A DNA stretch of 61,034 nt from Pseudomonadota bacterium (GCA_021804785.1 JAJZGY010000009.1:1-61034), one strand, 5' to 3'; positions 29,062-37,497 are shown, numbered from the stretch's first letter. The notes: a model not told the origin generated them from the letters alone. Numbers and translations: made by a program.

Positions 29062-30009
29062 ATGGCCGAGCCCGTCACACTCTTGCTGGATGTTCCATCG
29101 GGCTGGTCCGGTCATTGGGCTGGTCCACTGTCCGAGTATTTGCCCCAAGCCCGCCTCCTCGGTCAGGATGACGCCGCGGTCGAGGCAGGCCGCATCGATT
29201 ACCTGATCACCTTTCGCCCGCGCAAAGGCCTTTTGGCCTCGCTATCCAACTTGAAGGCCGTATTTTGTCTGGGGGCGGGAGTAGACGGCATTCTCGCCGA
29301 TCCCGATTTTCCCCGCGACCTGCCACTGATGCGCTTTGTCGATCGCAGCTTGAGTCGCGAATTGGCACAATATGTGGTCCTACATGTCCTCATTTTTCAC
29401 CGTGGCCAGCGCTACTTTGACGCCGCCCAGGCGATGAACAAATGGCGCCAGCGACCCCTGCTCCGGCGCACAGAGGACACCCGCATTGGCATTTTGGGGA
29501 TGGGTGAGATCGGCACGATGTGCGCCGAACGCCTGCGCGATCTGGATTTTCCGGTGACTGGCTGGTCTCGTTCGCGCAAGGCTGTCAGCGGGGTCGAGAG
29601 TTTTGCCGGCGCAGGGGAACTGGCGCCGTTTCTGGCCCGCAGCGATATTCTTATCTGTCTTTTGCCTTTGACCTCTGCGACCCAGGGCATTCTCAATGCC
29701 AAGACGTTTGCACTGCTGCCCAAGGGCGCCTTCTTGATCAATGCCGCGCGGGGTGGCCATCTTATTGAGGCGGATCTGGTTGAGGCCATCGACCGGGGAC
29801 ATCTGGCGGGTGCGACACTCGATGTTTTTCAGCATGAGCCATTGCCGGCAGATTCGGTGTTGTGGAACCACCCCAAGATCACCGTGACTCCACACGTCGC
29901 CGCGATCACAGATCCGCGTGCTGCAGCCAGGGCCATCAGCGAGGGCATTGGCGCCCTCGAGCGCGGTGAACCTGCGCCGTATCGCGTCGACATCGCGCAG
30001 GGCTATTAA
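29062..30009 (+). CDS. D-2-hydroxyacid dehydrogenase (GhrA-like, glyoxylate/hydroxypyruvate reductase)
   Basis: 315 residues. The NAD(P)-binding motif is GILGMGEIGTMCAERL, followed by Arg-containing WSRSRK that favours NADPH. Catalytic residues are the Arg in NAARGGHLIEADLV, the Glu in LDVFQHEPLP and the His in TPHVAAITDP. GAGVDG in the substrate domain is typical of GhrA. GGAGAG precedes the ATG. The stop codon of this gene lies inside the CtrA box of the chpT promoter. Confidence 0.9.
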   Translation: MAEPVTLLLDVPSGWSGHWAGPLSEYLPQARLLGQDDAAVEAGRIDYLITFRPRKGLLASLSNLKAVFCLGAGVDGILADPDFPRDLPLMRFVDRSLSRELAQYVVLHVLIFHRGQRYFDAAQAMNKWRQRPLLRRTEDTRIGILGMGEIGTMCAERLRDLDFPVTGWSRSRKAVSGVESFAGAGELAPFLARSDILICLLPLTSATQGILNAKTFALLPKGAFLINAARGGHLIEADLVEAIDRGHLAGATLDVFQHEPLPADSVLWNHPKITVTPHVAAITDPRAAARAISEGIGALERGEPAPYRVDIAQGY

Positions 30010-30020
30010 TCGTTCCTTAA
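30006..30020 (+). promoter_or_regulatory. CtrA-type binding site (TTAA-N7-TTAA) before chpT
   Basis: TTAA at 30006-30009, seven bases, TTAA at 30017-30020. This is the full CtrA consensus spacing known from Caulobacter and relatives. It is 40 bases upstream of the -10 TATAAT of chpT, so its centre lies near position -60 from the predicted start. This would link chpT expression to the phosphorelay in which ChpT itself acts. Confidence 0.6.
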
Positions 30021-30059
30021 GCGGGGACGGTCACATTTATCGCTTACACACCATAACAC

Positions 30060-30065
30060 TATAAT
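30060..30065 (+). promoter_or_regulatory. Candidate -10 element of the chpT promoter
   Basis: A perfect TATAAT, rare in this GC-rich sequence, 18 bases before the chpT start codon. The matching -35 region (TTATCG at 30037-30042, 17-base spacing) is poor, which would be expected for an activator-dependent promoter. A CGGAGAG ribosome site follows. Confidence 0.55.
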
Positions 30066-30082
30066 TCTCACCGGAGAGCATC

Positions 30083-30718
30083 ATGACCGACATCGAATTT
30101 GCGGCGCTTCTCGTGAGCCGTGTCTGCCATGATCTCGTCAGCCCTGTGGGGGCGGTGGTGAACGGGCTCGAAGTGCTGGAAGACGAGCGCGATGCGACGA
30201 TGCGTGCTGATGCGCTCAAACTGGTGGCGTCGTCGGCCAGTCAGGCGGCTGCGCGCCTGCAATTTGCCCGTCTGGCTTTTGGTGCGGCAGGTTCGGTTGG
30301 CGCACATCTGGATCTCTCCCAGGTCGGCCGCGTTGTGCAGGGGCTCGTCGATGGAGGCAAAATCAGCGTTGACTGGCGCGCGGCACCCCTCAACTGGCCC
30401 AAGGACTGGGCCAAGCTGTTGATGAACGCGACGCTGCTGGCGAGCGATTGCCTGCCGCGCGGCGGCCGGATCACGGTTGAGACCGCATCGGATCCTGACG
30501 CGCCGTCCTTTCGGGTGCAGGCGCAAGGACAGAATGCGCGCTTGAGCGCGGACATCGAGCGGGTGGTACGCGGTGAGCAGCTCGCCGAGCTGGATGGGCG
30601 CTCGATCCAGGCATTCCTGTCCTATCGGTTGGCTGATTCGCTTGGGACCGCTCTGGTACTGCGCGTGGCGGAGGGTGAGGCGGAGATCCGCTGTGACGGC
30701 GGACCTGTGCAAAGTTAA
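30083..30718 (+). CDS. chpT: Histidine phosphotransferase ChpT
   Basis: 211 residues. The N-terminal helix carries the phosphorylated His in SRVCHDLVSPVGAVVNGLEVLED, the characteristic ChpT signature. The C-terminal part resembles a degenerate histidine-kinase ATPase domain with no ATP-binding motif, as in known ChpT. ChpT passes phosphate from CckA to CtrA and CpdR, and CpdR is also encoded in this window. The gene is followed by cheY-like and cheR genes on the same strand, an order also found around chpT in Caulobacter. Confidence 0.92.
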   Translation: MTDIEFAALLVSRVCHDLVSPVGAVVNGLEVLEDERDATMRADALKLVASSASQAAARLQFARLAFGAAGSVGAHLDLSQVGRVVQGLVDGGKISVDWRAAPLNWPKDWAKLLMNATLLASDCLPRGGRITVETASDPDAPSFRVQAQGQNARLSADIERVVRGEQLAELDGRSIQAFLSYRLADSLGTALVLRVAEGEAEIRCDGGPVQS

Positions 30719-30801
30719 GCCGGAGATTTAGAGGCTGTTTACAGCCCTCGGCTAGGCTTTGCAGCGGTGCGCGCCAACTAGAGGCCCCAGGGGGCATTGC
30801 C

Positions 30802-31167
30802 GTGAAACATTGTTTGGTCGTCGATGACAGCCGCGTCATTCGCAAGGTTGCGGCCACCATCCTGGCCGAGTTTGCCTTTGAGAGCGAGGAGGCCGAAGAC
30901 GGCACGCAGGCCTTGCAGGCCTGTCGGGCCCGCATGCCCGATCTTGTGCTACTGGACTGGAATATCCCGGGTACCAATGTGCTTGAGTTTCTGCGCGGTC
31001 TGCGTCGCGAGCCCAATGGCAGTCGGCCTTTCGTCCTTTATTGCACCACCGAGAATGATGTCGGCCGCATCCAGGAGGCTCTTGTCTGTGGTGCCAATGA
31101 CTATCTGCTGAAACCCTATGATGCGCCGTCGCTGCACGAGCGGCTGAACAGCGCCGGATTGGGTTAG
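30802..31167 (+). CDS. CheY-like single-domain response regulator
   Basis: 121 residues, receiver domain only. Acidic pocket DD in LVVDDSR, phospho-acceptor Asp in LVLLDWNIPG, Thr in YCTTEND and Lys in LLKPYD are all present, so it should be phosphorylatable. It has no output domain. It starts with GTG after a GGGGG stretch and is nine bases before cheR. Its likely role is in a chemotaxis-like output coupled to the chpT locus. Confidence 0.9.
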   Translation: MKHCLVVDDSRVIRKVAATILAEFAFESEEAEDGTQALQACRARMPDLVLLDWNIPGTNVLEFLRGLRREPNGSRPFVLYCTTENDVGRIQEALVCGANDYLLKPYDAPSLHERLNSAGLG

Positions 31168-31175
31168 GACAGTCT

Positions 31176-32024
31176 GTGTCCACGCCCTCCGCCGCGCCCG
31201 CGCAGTTTTATCATCTCGCTGATCTTGTTCGGCGCCGGAGCGGGTTGCGCCTTACCGTTGATCACGGCGAGCGCATCGCCTCGAAGTTGCAGCCGGTGGC
31301 CGCCCGCTTTGGCTTTCGCGAACTGGGTGCCCTTCTGGCCGAACTCGAAGATGAGCCCGAAGAGTTATCACGTGCGGTGGTTGAGGCGATGGCGACCCAC
31401 GAAACCTCGTTCTTCCGCGATCCGCAGGTATTTGAATTTTTGCGCAATACCGTTCTGCCCCAGCTGATGGCGGCGCGCCTGGTTCCCCGGCGTCTGCGCA
31501 TCTGGTGTGCGGCCGCTTCGACCGGTCAGGAAGCCTATTCCTTGGCCATGTTGCTCGACGATGCCGGTCTTTTTGCCGAGGGCTGGAAGATTGATCTCTT
31601 CGTCAGTGATTTCAGCCGCGATGCGGTGATGCGCATTACCGAGGGCGCTTATAGCGCGTATGAGCTGGAGCGCGGACTGCCGTCCCCGTTGCGCTCGCGC
31701 TATTGTGTGCCGAGCGAAAGCGGGCGTTGGCACATGGTTGACGGATTGCGCCGTCGTCTGCGGGTTCATTGCTTCAATCTTCTCGACAGCCTTGGCTGGC
31801 TTGGCAATCTTGATCTCATTCTTTGCCGCAATGCGCTTTTTTATTTTGCGCCGGACGTCCGTCTGGAAACCCTGGCGCGGCTGTCGGGGGTTCTTGCCAG
31901 CGATGGCTGGCTCATTCTGGGTACAAGTGAAACTCCAGTGGATGCCCGTCTCTATCTGCCGGTAGCTGGGGCGCCGCGTGGCATCTTCAGCAAAAATTCC
32001 GCGCTGATGCGCCGGGCAGGCTGA
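31176..32024 (+). CDS. cheR: CheR-type chemoreceptor glutamate methyltransferase
   Basis: 282 residues. The N-terminal helical CheR domain is followed by the SAM-binding domain with HETSFFRDPQVFEFLR, IWCAAASTGQEAYSLAM, DFSRDAVMRITEGAYS and LDLILCRNALFYF. The family usually reads FCRNVLIYF there. It starts with GTG, with AGGA six bases before. No methyl-accepting protein or cheA is nearby in the window. Its stop codon lies in the loop of a strong hairpin. Confidence 0.92.
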   Translation: MSTPSAAPAQFYHLADLVRRRSGLRLTVDHGERIASKLQPVAARFGFRELGALLAELEDEPEELSRAVVEAMATHETSFFRDPQVFEFLRNTVLPQLMAARLVPRRLRIWCAAASTGQEAYSLAMLLDDAGLFAEGWKIDLFVSDFSRDAVMRITEGAYSAYELERGLPSPLRSRYCVPSESGRWHMVDGLRRRLRVHCFNLLDSLGWLGNLDLILCRNALFYFAPDVRLETLARLSGVLASDGWLILGTSETPVDARLYLPVAGAPRGIFSKNSALMRRAG

Positions 32025-32037
32025 GCCTGCCCGGCGC
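32009..32037. repeat. Perfect 12-bp hairpin with the cheR stop codon in its loop
   Basis: GCGCCGGGCAGG (32009-32020) pairs fully with CCTGCCCGGCGC (32026-32037); the loop CTGAG contains the TGA stop of cheR. It sits between the converging cheR and btuB. Neither side has a T-run, so it is more likely an mRNA 3'-end stabiliser, or a factor-dependent or bidirectional stop, than a classical terminator. Confidence 0.7.
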
Positions 32038-32043
32038 CAGAGC

Positions 32044-33960
32044 TCAACCGTTCCAGCGAATTCCTGCATAGAAGGCGCGCCCGGGTGCGCCATAGCCGAA
32101 TGCGGGCTCGTAATGATGATCGAGTATGTTGGTGATGCGGCCATAGAGCTTGAGGTGGGAGCTGATGCGCCGTGCCACGAACAGATCGGCGGTAGCGTAA
32201 CCGCCCAGATGGTGCACATCATTGGCGCTGTCGAAACTTGGTCCCACCATATGCACGCTGGTGGCAAGATACCACAGCGCCGTGGGGCGCCAGCTCAGTG
32301 TCGCATTGGCTTCATCATGAGGACGGCGGGCGAGTTCGGTGTGGGTCAAAAGATCGACAGCATTCAGATAGGTGTAGTTGAGGTCGACATGCACGGTCGG
32401 GGTAATCTTTCCCGCCAGGCCGGCTTCCACCCCGCTCGCCTCGGCCCGTCCGATATTATAATAATAACCGCCTGCATTGCTTCGTAGCGTGCAGGCCTGG
32501 CTGGTGAAGCCGTAACAGGAAAAGAAATCGATAAGATTGCGCGTTGTGCGGTCGAACCAGGTCAGCGAGGCGAGGATGTGGTTCGCGAACAGGTTTTCGT
32601 CGATGCCGGCTTCCCAGCCATCAGCGACCTCAGGTGACAGGTGTGCAATCGGGTTCGAGTACACCGAGAACTGTTCGTAGAGCGACGGGGCCTTAAAGCC
32701 GGTGGCATAATTGGCGTGCAGCAAGGTCTGCCCGCCGTCGGGTGTATAGGCTGCAGTTGCCTTATAGGAGGTGTGTGTGCCGTAGAGTGTGTTGTTCTCG
32801 AGGCGCGCACCTGCGGAGAGCGTCAATCCCTTCATGACCTGGCTGAGGCCCTCGATGTAATAGCCCTGGGTCGACTGTTGACCTGTGGCATCAGCATAGC
32901 CTGCGATTTCCGAAACGAGGGTGGTGCGTTCATTGACCGCGCCGAATATGAGCTGGCTTGCGTCCGTGAGCTGTGCGGTTCCCTGATAGGAAAATCGTTC
33001 GATCCTGCCCCGGTAGGCATAGTCTTCGATGAGCGGCAGATAGAACGGCGAATCGAACGTTGTGCGGCGGCTGGCGGTTTCAGTAACCGCGAAGCGGTTT
33101 TTCAAATGCCCATGCCACAATGCCCAGTTCAGTCCGGCATAGCCGACCAAAAGCGTGTCGCGATTGTACACCGGTGAATCGGCGACGCGGAATGTTACCG
33201 GTGCATAATTGTCGTCGAACTGGGTGCGGGCGGAAATCGCATACCCGCGCAGATCAAAACTGATGTTTGGCGTGATGTGGTAACGCGTGTTGAGGGTGGC
33301 AGAGAGATTATGCGTACCGTCAGGCTCACTGTTGCCATAGCGTGCATCGGCCGCTGAGATGCCGTTGGTCTGCAGATACTGGATGCCTGCGCCGTAATCG
33401 AACTGACCGACATGGCCATAGCCATTGGCAGCGAGCTGATAAGTGGCAAAGCTGCCGGTTTGGGCGGAGAGCGTGTAGCGCAGTGGAGCCGGTCCGCCAC
33501 GGTGGGTGAAGATGTCGACGACGCCGCCGATCGCGGCGCTGCCATAGAGCGCAGATTGCGGGCCGCGCAGTACCTCGATGCGCGAAATGTTGTTGACGAG
33601 AAGATCACCGAGGAGGGCCTGACCATCCACGGTGGAAGGATCGTTGATGCGCACGCCGTCAATCAGCATCAAGGTCTGGCCGGCTTCGGCACCGCGCAGC
33701 GACAGGGTGGTCACCTGACCAATGCCGCCGTCGCGCACCACGGTGGCACCGGGGAGGCGGGCCAGAGCACTGCTCACGGTCACGACCTGCAGGTTCTCCA
33801 GCTGCTGAGCCGTGATGACCGATATAGATTCGCCGGTTGCCGCAATGGGCTCCGGCGCGCGGGTGGCGGTGACGACGACCGTCTCCAGCGAACTGGCATG
33901 AGCCACCGTACCGGCCACCAGCGTGGCGGCCAGCAAACTGGGCCAACAAAAACGTTGCAT
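32044..33960 (-). CDS. btuB: TonB-dependent vitamin B12 receptor BtuB
   Basis: 638 residues. It has a signal peptide (RFCWPSLLAATLVAGTVAHA), a TonB box ETVVVTATR, a plug domain with LSLRGAEAGQTLMLIDGVRINDP and IEVLRGPQSALYGSAAIGGVVDI, then a 22-strand-type barrel. Use for B12 is supported by the cobalamin riboswitch directly upstream. The ATG at 33960 has AGGAG six bases before, and that AGGAG lies in one arm of a hairpin. It converges on cheR. The TonB/Exb machinery is encoded divergently beside it. Confidence 0.92.
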   Translation of the reverse strand: MQRFCWPSLLAATLVAGTVAHASSLETVVVTATRAPEPIAATGESISVITAQQLENLQVVTVSSALARLPGATVVRDGGIGQVTTLSLRGAEAGQTLMLIDGVRINDPSTVDGQALLGDLLVNNISRIEVLRGPQSALYGSAAIGGVVDIFTHRGGPAPLRYTLSAQTGSFATYQLAANGYGHVGQFDYGAGIQYLQTNGISAADARYGNSEPDGTHNLSATLNTRYHITPNISFDLRGYAISARTQFDDNYAPVTFRVADSPVYNRDTLLVGYAGLNWALWHGHLKNRFAVTETASRRTTFDSPFYLPLIEDYAYRGRIERFSYQGTAQLTDASQLIFGAVNERTTLVSEIAGYADATGQQSTQGYYIEGLSQVMKGLTLSAGARLENNTLYGTHTSYKATAAYTPDGGQTLLHANYATGFKAPSLYEQFSVYSNPIAHLSPEVADGWEAGIDENLFANHILASLTWFDRTTRNLIDFFSCYGFTSQACTLRSNAGGYYYNIGRAEASGVEAGLAGKITPTVHVDLNYTYLNAVDLLTHTELARRPHDEANATLSWRPTALWYLATSVHMVGPSFDSANDVHHLGGYATADLFVARRISSHLKLYGRITNILDHHYEPAFGYGAPGRAFYAGIRWNG

Positions 33961-33966
33961 GCATGT

Positions 33967-33986
33967 CTCCTGAAACAATTCAGGAG
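33967..33986 (-). promoter_or_regulatory. Hairpin that hides the btuB ribosome-binding site
   Basis: On the mRNA strand CTCCTGAA pairs with TTCAGGAG around a TTGT loop: a perfect 8-bp stem. Its 3' arm contains the AGGAG of the btuB Shine-Dalgarno, ending six bases before the ATG. This fits a translation-blocking expression platform for the upstream riboswitch. No U-tract follows, so control by termination is less likely. Confidence 0.7.
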
Positions 33987-34113
33987 CCGATTGCGGCCTT
34001 CACCCTCACTAAGTGCGAATCACTCCGATTCCCCGCCGCATCGACTCCGTGCCTGTCGTCTCGGCGGTGATCTCCGCGGTTTCCGGCACACCCCGGCCGG
34101 CTACACGACGACG

Positions 34114-34322
34114 GCACGAGGCAGGTCTCCTGGCTCCCGGATCAGACACGCACCGTCCGCCTTCCCGCTGCGGCGAAGATGCCGCGGCAGTGGCCTTTAG
34201 ACGGGCGCTACCGGTAACAGTTGCGGGGACAGCCGCGGAATTGGTCATGCTGCACACCGTACAGGCAGACCTCACCGCGTTCCCTGCGACCAAGCGGTCG
34301 CCCCTTGTGGGGAACCTCGCGC
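34114..34322 (-). ncRNA. Cobalamin riboswitch (aptamer)
   Basis: The minus strand carries, in order, GGTTCC, GGGAACGCGGTG, GCGGCTGTCCCCGCAACTGT, GGCCACTG, CGGGAAGG and the B12 box AGCCAGGAGACCTGCC (34120-34135). These are the canonical conserved blocks of the adenosyl/hydroxocobalamin riboswitch. The closing P1 stem pairs 34315-34322 with 34114-34121. It precedes btuB, expected to be repressed when B12 is plentiful. About 130 bases separate it from the hairpin at the ribosome site. Confidence 0.95.
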
Positions 34323-34330
34323 GAAGTTGA

Positions 34331-34360
34331 ACGGTAGCCCCTCTAGCCCAATTCCGTCAA
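34331..34360 (-). promoter_or_regulatory. Candidate btuB promoter
   Basis: On the minus strand TTGACGG (34354-34360) and GCTACCGT (34331-34338) resemble the alphaproteobacterial housekeeping sigma elements TTGACGS and GCTANAWC, with a 15-base spacer. The predicted start falls a few bases before the riboswitch P1 stem. Confidence 0.5.
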
Positions 34361-34789
34361 TCTGCCGTTTATTGCAGTCTGATAGCGCGCCTTAAGGCGC
34401 CGATAATAATCTGACGCATTCGCGTGATACCCGGGGTCAAGCCCGTTGCCCGGCCGTTTGCTACGTGAAAATGCAGGTGAGGTGGAAGGTGAAACAATTC
34501 GCCGCATATCGCGCGGCCATCTGGGCCGATTGGCTGGCGCCCCGGGCAATTGCCTTGCATTCTGATGCCCCGGAACGATCAGAGCTTGCCGAAAAGTTGC
34601 GTGTAAGCCACGGTCATGTACCAAAATGCCTAGACCGAGTTGAAAAAGCATGATTACGATACGTCCAAAGAACACGGAAAACACGCGACGCGCCCGCGTC
34701 GCGGGGGAGGGGTAAGCGTGAGCCTGGTCCATCACACCCAGGTCCGGTGCCGCTGTGCCGGGCCCTGTCAACCTTGGTTATACTAGCCC
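34361..34789. other. Intergenic region between the btuB promoter and tonB
   Basis: 429 bases. I see no credible gene: the longest open frames are low in family resemblance and have no ribosome sites. A CGCCTTAAGGCG palindrome lies near 34390, and a TATACT stretch (34779-34784) sits just before tonB. Confidence 0.4.
34779..34784 (+). promoter_or_regulatory. TATACT -10-like element directly before tonB
   Basis: TATACT (5 of 6 to TATAAT) ends five bases before the tonB ATG at 34790. Transcription from it would begin at or next to the start codon, giving a leaderless message. No Shine-Dalgarno precedes this ATG, which agrees. No good -35 is visible. Confidence 0.35.
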
Positions 34790-35434
34790 ATGCAACAGCC
34801 GGATCACGATCTAAGAGCATTTCAGTCCAGCCCCTTCGCCCCGCGTCGGTTTGTGGCGATCGGTGTAGTGGTACTCGTCCATGTAGTTGTCATTTGGGCA
34901 CTTGCGACTGGGCTTGCGCAAAATTTCATCAGGCGCTTGCCACAGGAATTCAAGGCCCAGGTGGTTAAGGAAGCGCCGCCGCCCAAGGAAAAGGCGCCGC
35001 CGCCACCACCGCCGCAGCTCAAACAGCCGCCGCCGCCTTATGTGCCGCCGCCGGAAATCAATATTTCCGAGCCATCGACCAATTCCAACTCGATCACGGT
35101 GCAGTCCAAGATGCGCACGGCCCCGCCGCCGCCCGCTCCTCCTGCCCAGATCATCGGTGCGCGTGCGATCGAATCGACCCATACCAAGCCGCCTTATCCG
35201 CCGATTTCGGCACGCCTTGGTGAGCATGGCACGGTGTTGATGATGGTGACGGTCGGGACTGACGGAACGGTCCTGAATGTCACGATCCAGAAATCGAGCG
35301 GTTATTCCCGCCTTGATGATGCCGCCAAGAATTGGGTGAAGGACCACTGGCGTTATCGTCCGGCAACGGAAAACGGAAAGCCGATCGTGAGCCGGACGCT
35401 GGTCAGGTACACCTTCGAATTGAATAACTTCTAG
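34790..35434 (+). CDS. tonB: TonB energy-transducing protein
   Basis: 214 residues. One N-terminal membrane helix (about 21-44, with the HVVVIWAL His) leads to a Pro/Lys-rich periplasmic span (KEKAPPPPPPQLKQPPPPYV). The C-terminal domain is TonB-like, with PPYPPISARLGEHGTVLMMV and HWRYRPATENGKPI. It links the ExbB/ExbD motor to outer-membrane receptors such as BtuB. It is first in a five-gene operon. No ribosome site is seen before the ATG, and no alternative start lies before the helix. Confidence 0.92.
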   Translation: MQQPDHDLRAFQSSPFAPRRFVAIGVVVLVHVVVIWALATGLAQNFIRRLPQEFKAQVVKEAPPPKEKAPPPPPPQLKQPPPPYVPPPEINISEPSTNSNSITVQSKMRTAPPPPAPPAQIIGARAIESTHTKPPYPPISARLGEHGTVLMMVTVGTDGTVLNVTIQKSSGYSRLDDAAKNWVKDHWRYRPATENGKPIVSRTLVRYTFELNNF

Positions 35435-35497
35435 ACGAACCAACGGATCTCACATCAGGCCGCACAACGTCCTGGTCACTTACGGAGTAGCTAAGAG

Positions 35498-36448
35498 ATG
35501 AACTGCAAAGCTTTGACGATCGCTGCCGCCATCGTCCTGCTGACTGGCATCGGTGCCGGTCAGGCTCTCGCCAAGACAACTACTGCTGCCAAGCCGGCGG
35601 CGCAGGCGACGAATCCCGCCTCCACGCCGGCAGCTGGGGCCAGCTCATCATCGGCCACCACGCCCGGAACGAGTGCAACCGGTGACATGGGTGCCGCAAC
35701 GGGGTCGGCCACGGCCAACGCCAATGCAAGTGATGCGACGGGCGCCACCCCGGCCACCCCGGCAGCTGCCCCCAAGGTGACGCCGCCCAAGACCCCGACC
35801 GGCCCCAACCCGTATGGTATCGGGCGCTTGTGGGATACCGGTGGCTTTATCACCCGCGGTATCATCGTCATTCTCGGCCTGATGTCGGCTGGAACCTGGT
35901 ACATCTTCTTCGTGAAGATGTGGGAACAGTCCCGCATGCTCTCGCAGGCCAAGCAGGTCGAAAAGAAGTTCTGGTCGTCGAACAACCTCAATGAAGGCAT
36001 CGACAACCTGGCCAAAAACAGCGTCTTCCGCTCGGTTGCCGAAGGTGGAGTGCGGGCGTCGCAGACCTCCAATACCGGTCTTGTCAACCTCAATGACTGG
36101 ATTGCGATGTCGCTCAATCGCCAGCTTGAGGAAATCAATTCTCGTCTTCAGGGCGGCATCGCTTTCCTCGCCTCTGTCGGTTCTACGGCACCGTTCGTCG
36201 GTCTGTTCGGCACAGTTTGGGGTATCTTGAACGCCCTTCTGGCCATCGGCATCAGCGGCAACCCGTCGATCGAAAAGGTCGCCGGGCCGGTCGGTGAGGC
36301 GCTGATCATGACCGCCTTCGGTCTGATCACCGCGGTTCCAGCGGTGCTGCTCTACAACTTCCTCGTTCGCCGCAACAAGGTGATCAACGAGAAGCTGCGC
36401 AGCTTTGCCTCGGATCTGCAGACCTATCTCGTCGTCAACAAGAAGTAA
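35498..36448 (+). CDS. exbB: ExbB/TolQ-family proton channel protein with exported N-terminal arm
   Basis: 316 residues. A signal-like segment (residues 1-25, ending GQALA) is followed by about 75 residues rich in Ala, Thr and Pro. The ExbB/MotA core comes next, with three membrane helices: FITRGIIVILGLMSAGTWYIFF, the conserved GSTAPFVGLFGTVWGI and TAFGLITAVPAVLLYNF. The extra arm is common in alphaproteobacterial ExbB. Together with ExbD it converts proton flow into motion of TonB. Confidence 0.93.
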   Translation: MNCKALTIAAAIVLLTGIGAGQALAKTTTAAKPAAQATNPASTPAAGASSSSATTPGTSATGDMGAATGSATANANASDATGATPATPAAAPKVTPPKTPTGPNPYGIGRLWDTGGFITRGIIVILGLMSAGTWYIFFVKMWEQSRMLSQAKQVEKKFWSSNNLNEGIDNLAKNSVFRSVAEGGVRASQTSNTGLVNLNDWIAMSLNRQLEEINSRLQGGIAFLASVGSTAPFVGLFGTVWGILNALLAIGISGNPSIEKVAGPVGEALIMTAFGLITAVPAVLLYNFLVRRNKVINEKLRSFASDLQTYLVVNKK

Positions 36449-36497
36449 GTAGCCCAGGTCTCGCCGGAATATTTTTTCGCATCGGAGCATCTAAGCC

Positions 36498-36944
36498 ATG
36501 GCCATGACTGTGTCCTCACCGGACCATGACGACGCGCAATTGAATGTTACCATCAACACGACGCCGCTCGTGGACGTGATGCTGGTGCTTCTCATCATCT
36601 TCCTCATCACCATTCCGGTGGCGTTGAAGGTGATACCTGTGAAGCTTCCTCATGCGATGAATATTCCGACGGTGACCAAACCGCAGAACATCCTCATCGC
36701 GGTCGACAAGAACGAGAATATCTATTGGAACACCGAACCGGTGGCGAACAATAATGAGCTGATTGCGCGCATGGAGGCGGCGCTCGAGAAGGCTCATGCG
36801 CGTGGCGAGGAGTTACCGGAAGTCCAGATCCGCGGTGACCGGTCAGCCCGTTTCGAGGCTATTGGCCGCGTCGTCTACGACGCGCAGCGTGCCGGTATCC
36901 CGAAGATCGGATTCATCACCGAACCGGTCAACGCGCCACAGTAA
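36498..36944 (+). CDS. exbD: ExbD-family biopolymer transport protein (first copy)
   Basis: 148 residues. One N-terminal membrane helix carries the proton-carrying Asp in INTTPLVDVMLVLLIIFLIT. The periplasmic domain ends with RSARFEAIGRVVYDAQRAG and IGFITEP, typical of ExbD. It shares the operon with tonB, exbB and a second exbD 34 bases downstream. Confidence 0.93.
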   Translation: MAMTVSSPDHDDAQLNVTINTTPLVDVMLVLLIIFLITIPVALKVIPVKLPHAMNIPTVTKPQNILIAVDKNENIYWNTEPVANNNELIARMEAALEKAHARGEELPEVQIRGDRSARFEAIGRVVYDAQRAGIPKIGFITEPVNAPQ

Positions 36945-36978
36945 CAGCGCCCATTCAGGCAAAAGAAGGTATTACGCA

Positions 36979-37407
36979 ATGGCAATGAATGTCGGCGAAA
37001 GCAGTGGCGAAGGCGAAGTAATGGTGGAGATGAACACGACGCCGCTCATCGACGTCATGCTCGTCCTTCTCGTCATGCTCATCATCACGCTGCCGGTTCA
37101 GACCAACGCCGTCAAACTGAACATGCCGCGCCCCAACCAGACGCCACCCGCAGTTCCACCGACCGTGGTCAATCTCATGGTCGATTTCGATGGCACGATT
37201 TACTGGAATGGGTCGCCGATCTCGACGCAGACGATGGATACATATTTCTATCGCTATGGCCTGAAGCCGCCAAGCGAACAGCCGGAAATCCATCTGAGCG
37301 CCAACCGCCTGGCGAAGTATGATACGGTTGCCAAGGTCATGGCGGATGCCCAGCGTCGCGGTCTGACCCACATCGGTATTGTCGGAACTGAAAAATATCT
37401 GCAGTGA
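36979..37407 (+). CDS. ExbD-family biopolymer transport protein (second copy)
   Basis: 142 residues with the same build: a helix with the Asp in NTTPLIDVMLVLLVMLIIT and the C-terminal KYDTVAKVMADAQRRG with IGIVGTE. It differs clearly from the first copy, so this is an old duplication. Paired ExbD proteins are usual in alphaproteobacterial TonB operons and may form a mixed dimer. The ATG at 36979 has GAAGG upstream. Confidence 0.92.
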   Translation: MAMNVGESSGEGEVMVEMNTTPLIDVMLVLLVMLIITLPVQTNAVKLNMPRPNQTPPAVPPTVVNLMVDFDGTIYWNGSPISTQTMDTYFYRYGLKPPSEQPEIHLSANRLAKYDTVAKVMADAQRRGLTHIGIVGTEKYLQ

Positions 37408-37497
37408 CGTCGAGGTCCTAACGCAAAGGGTGACGGCGGATCAGGCATCATGCACTCGCATGTGCCCCCACGGCGCCATGTGTAATTGAGGTAAGAA

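Noticed and set aside
34343..34771. 142-codon minus-strand frame upstream of btuB
   Set aside because: No ribosome site and no recognisable protein; it runs across the predicted btuB promoter.
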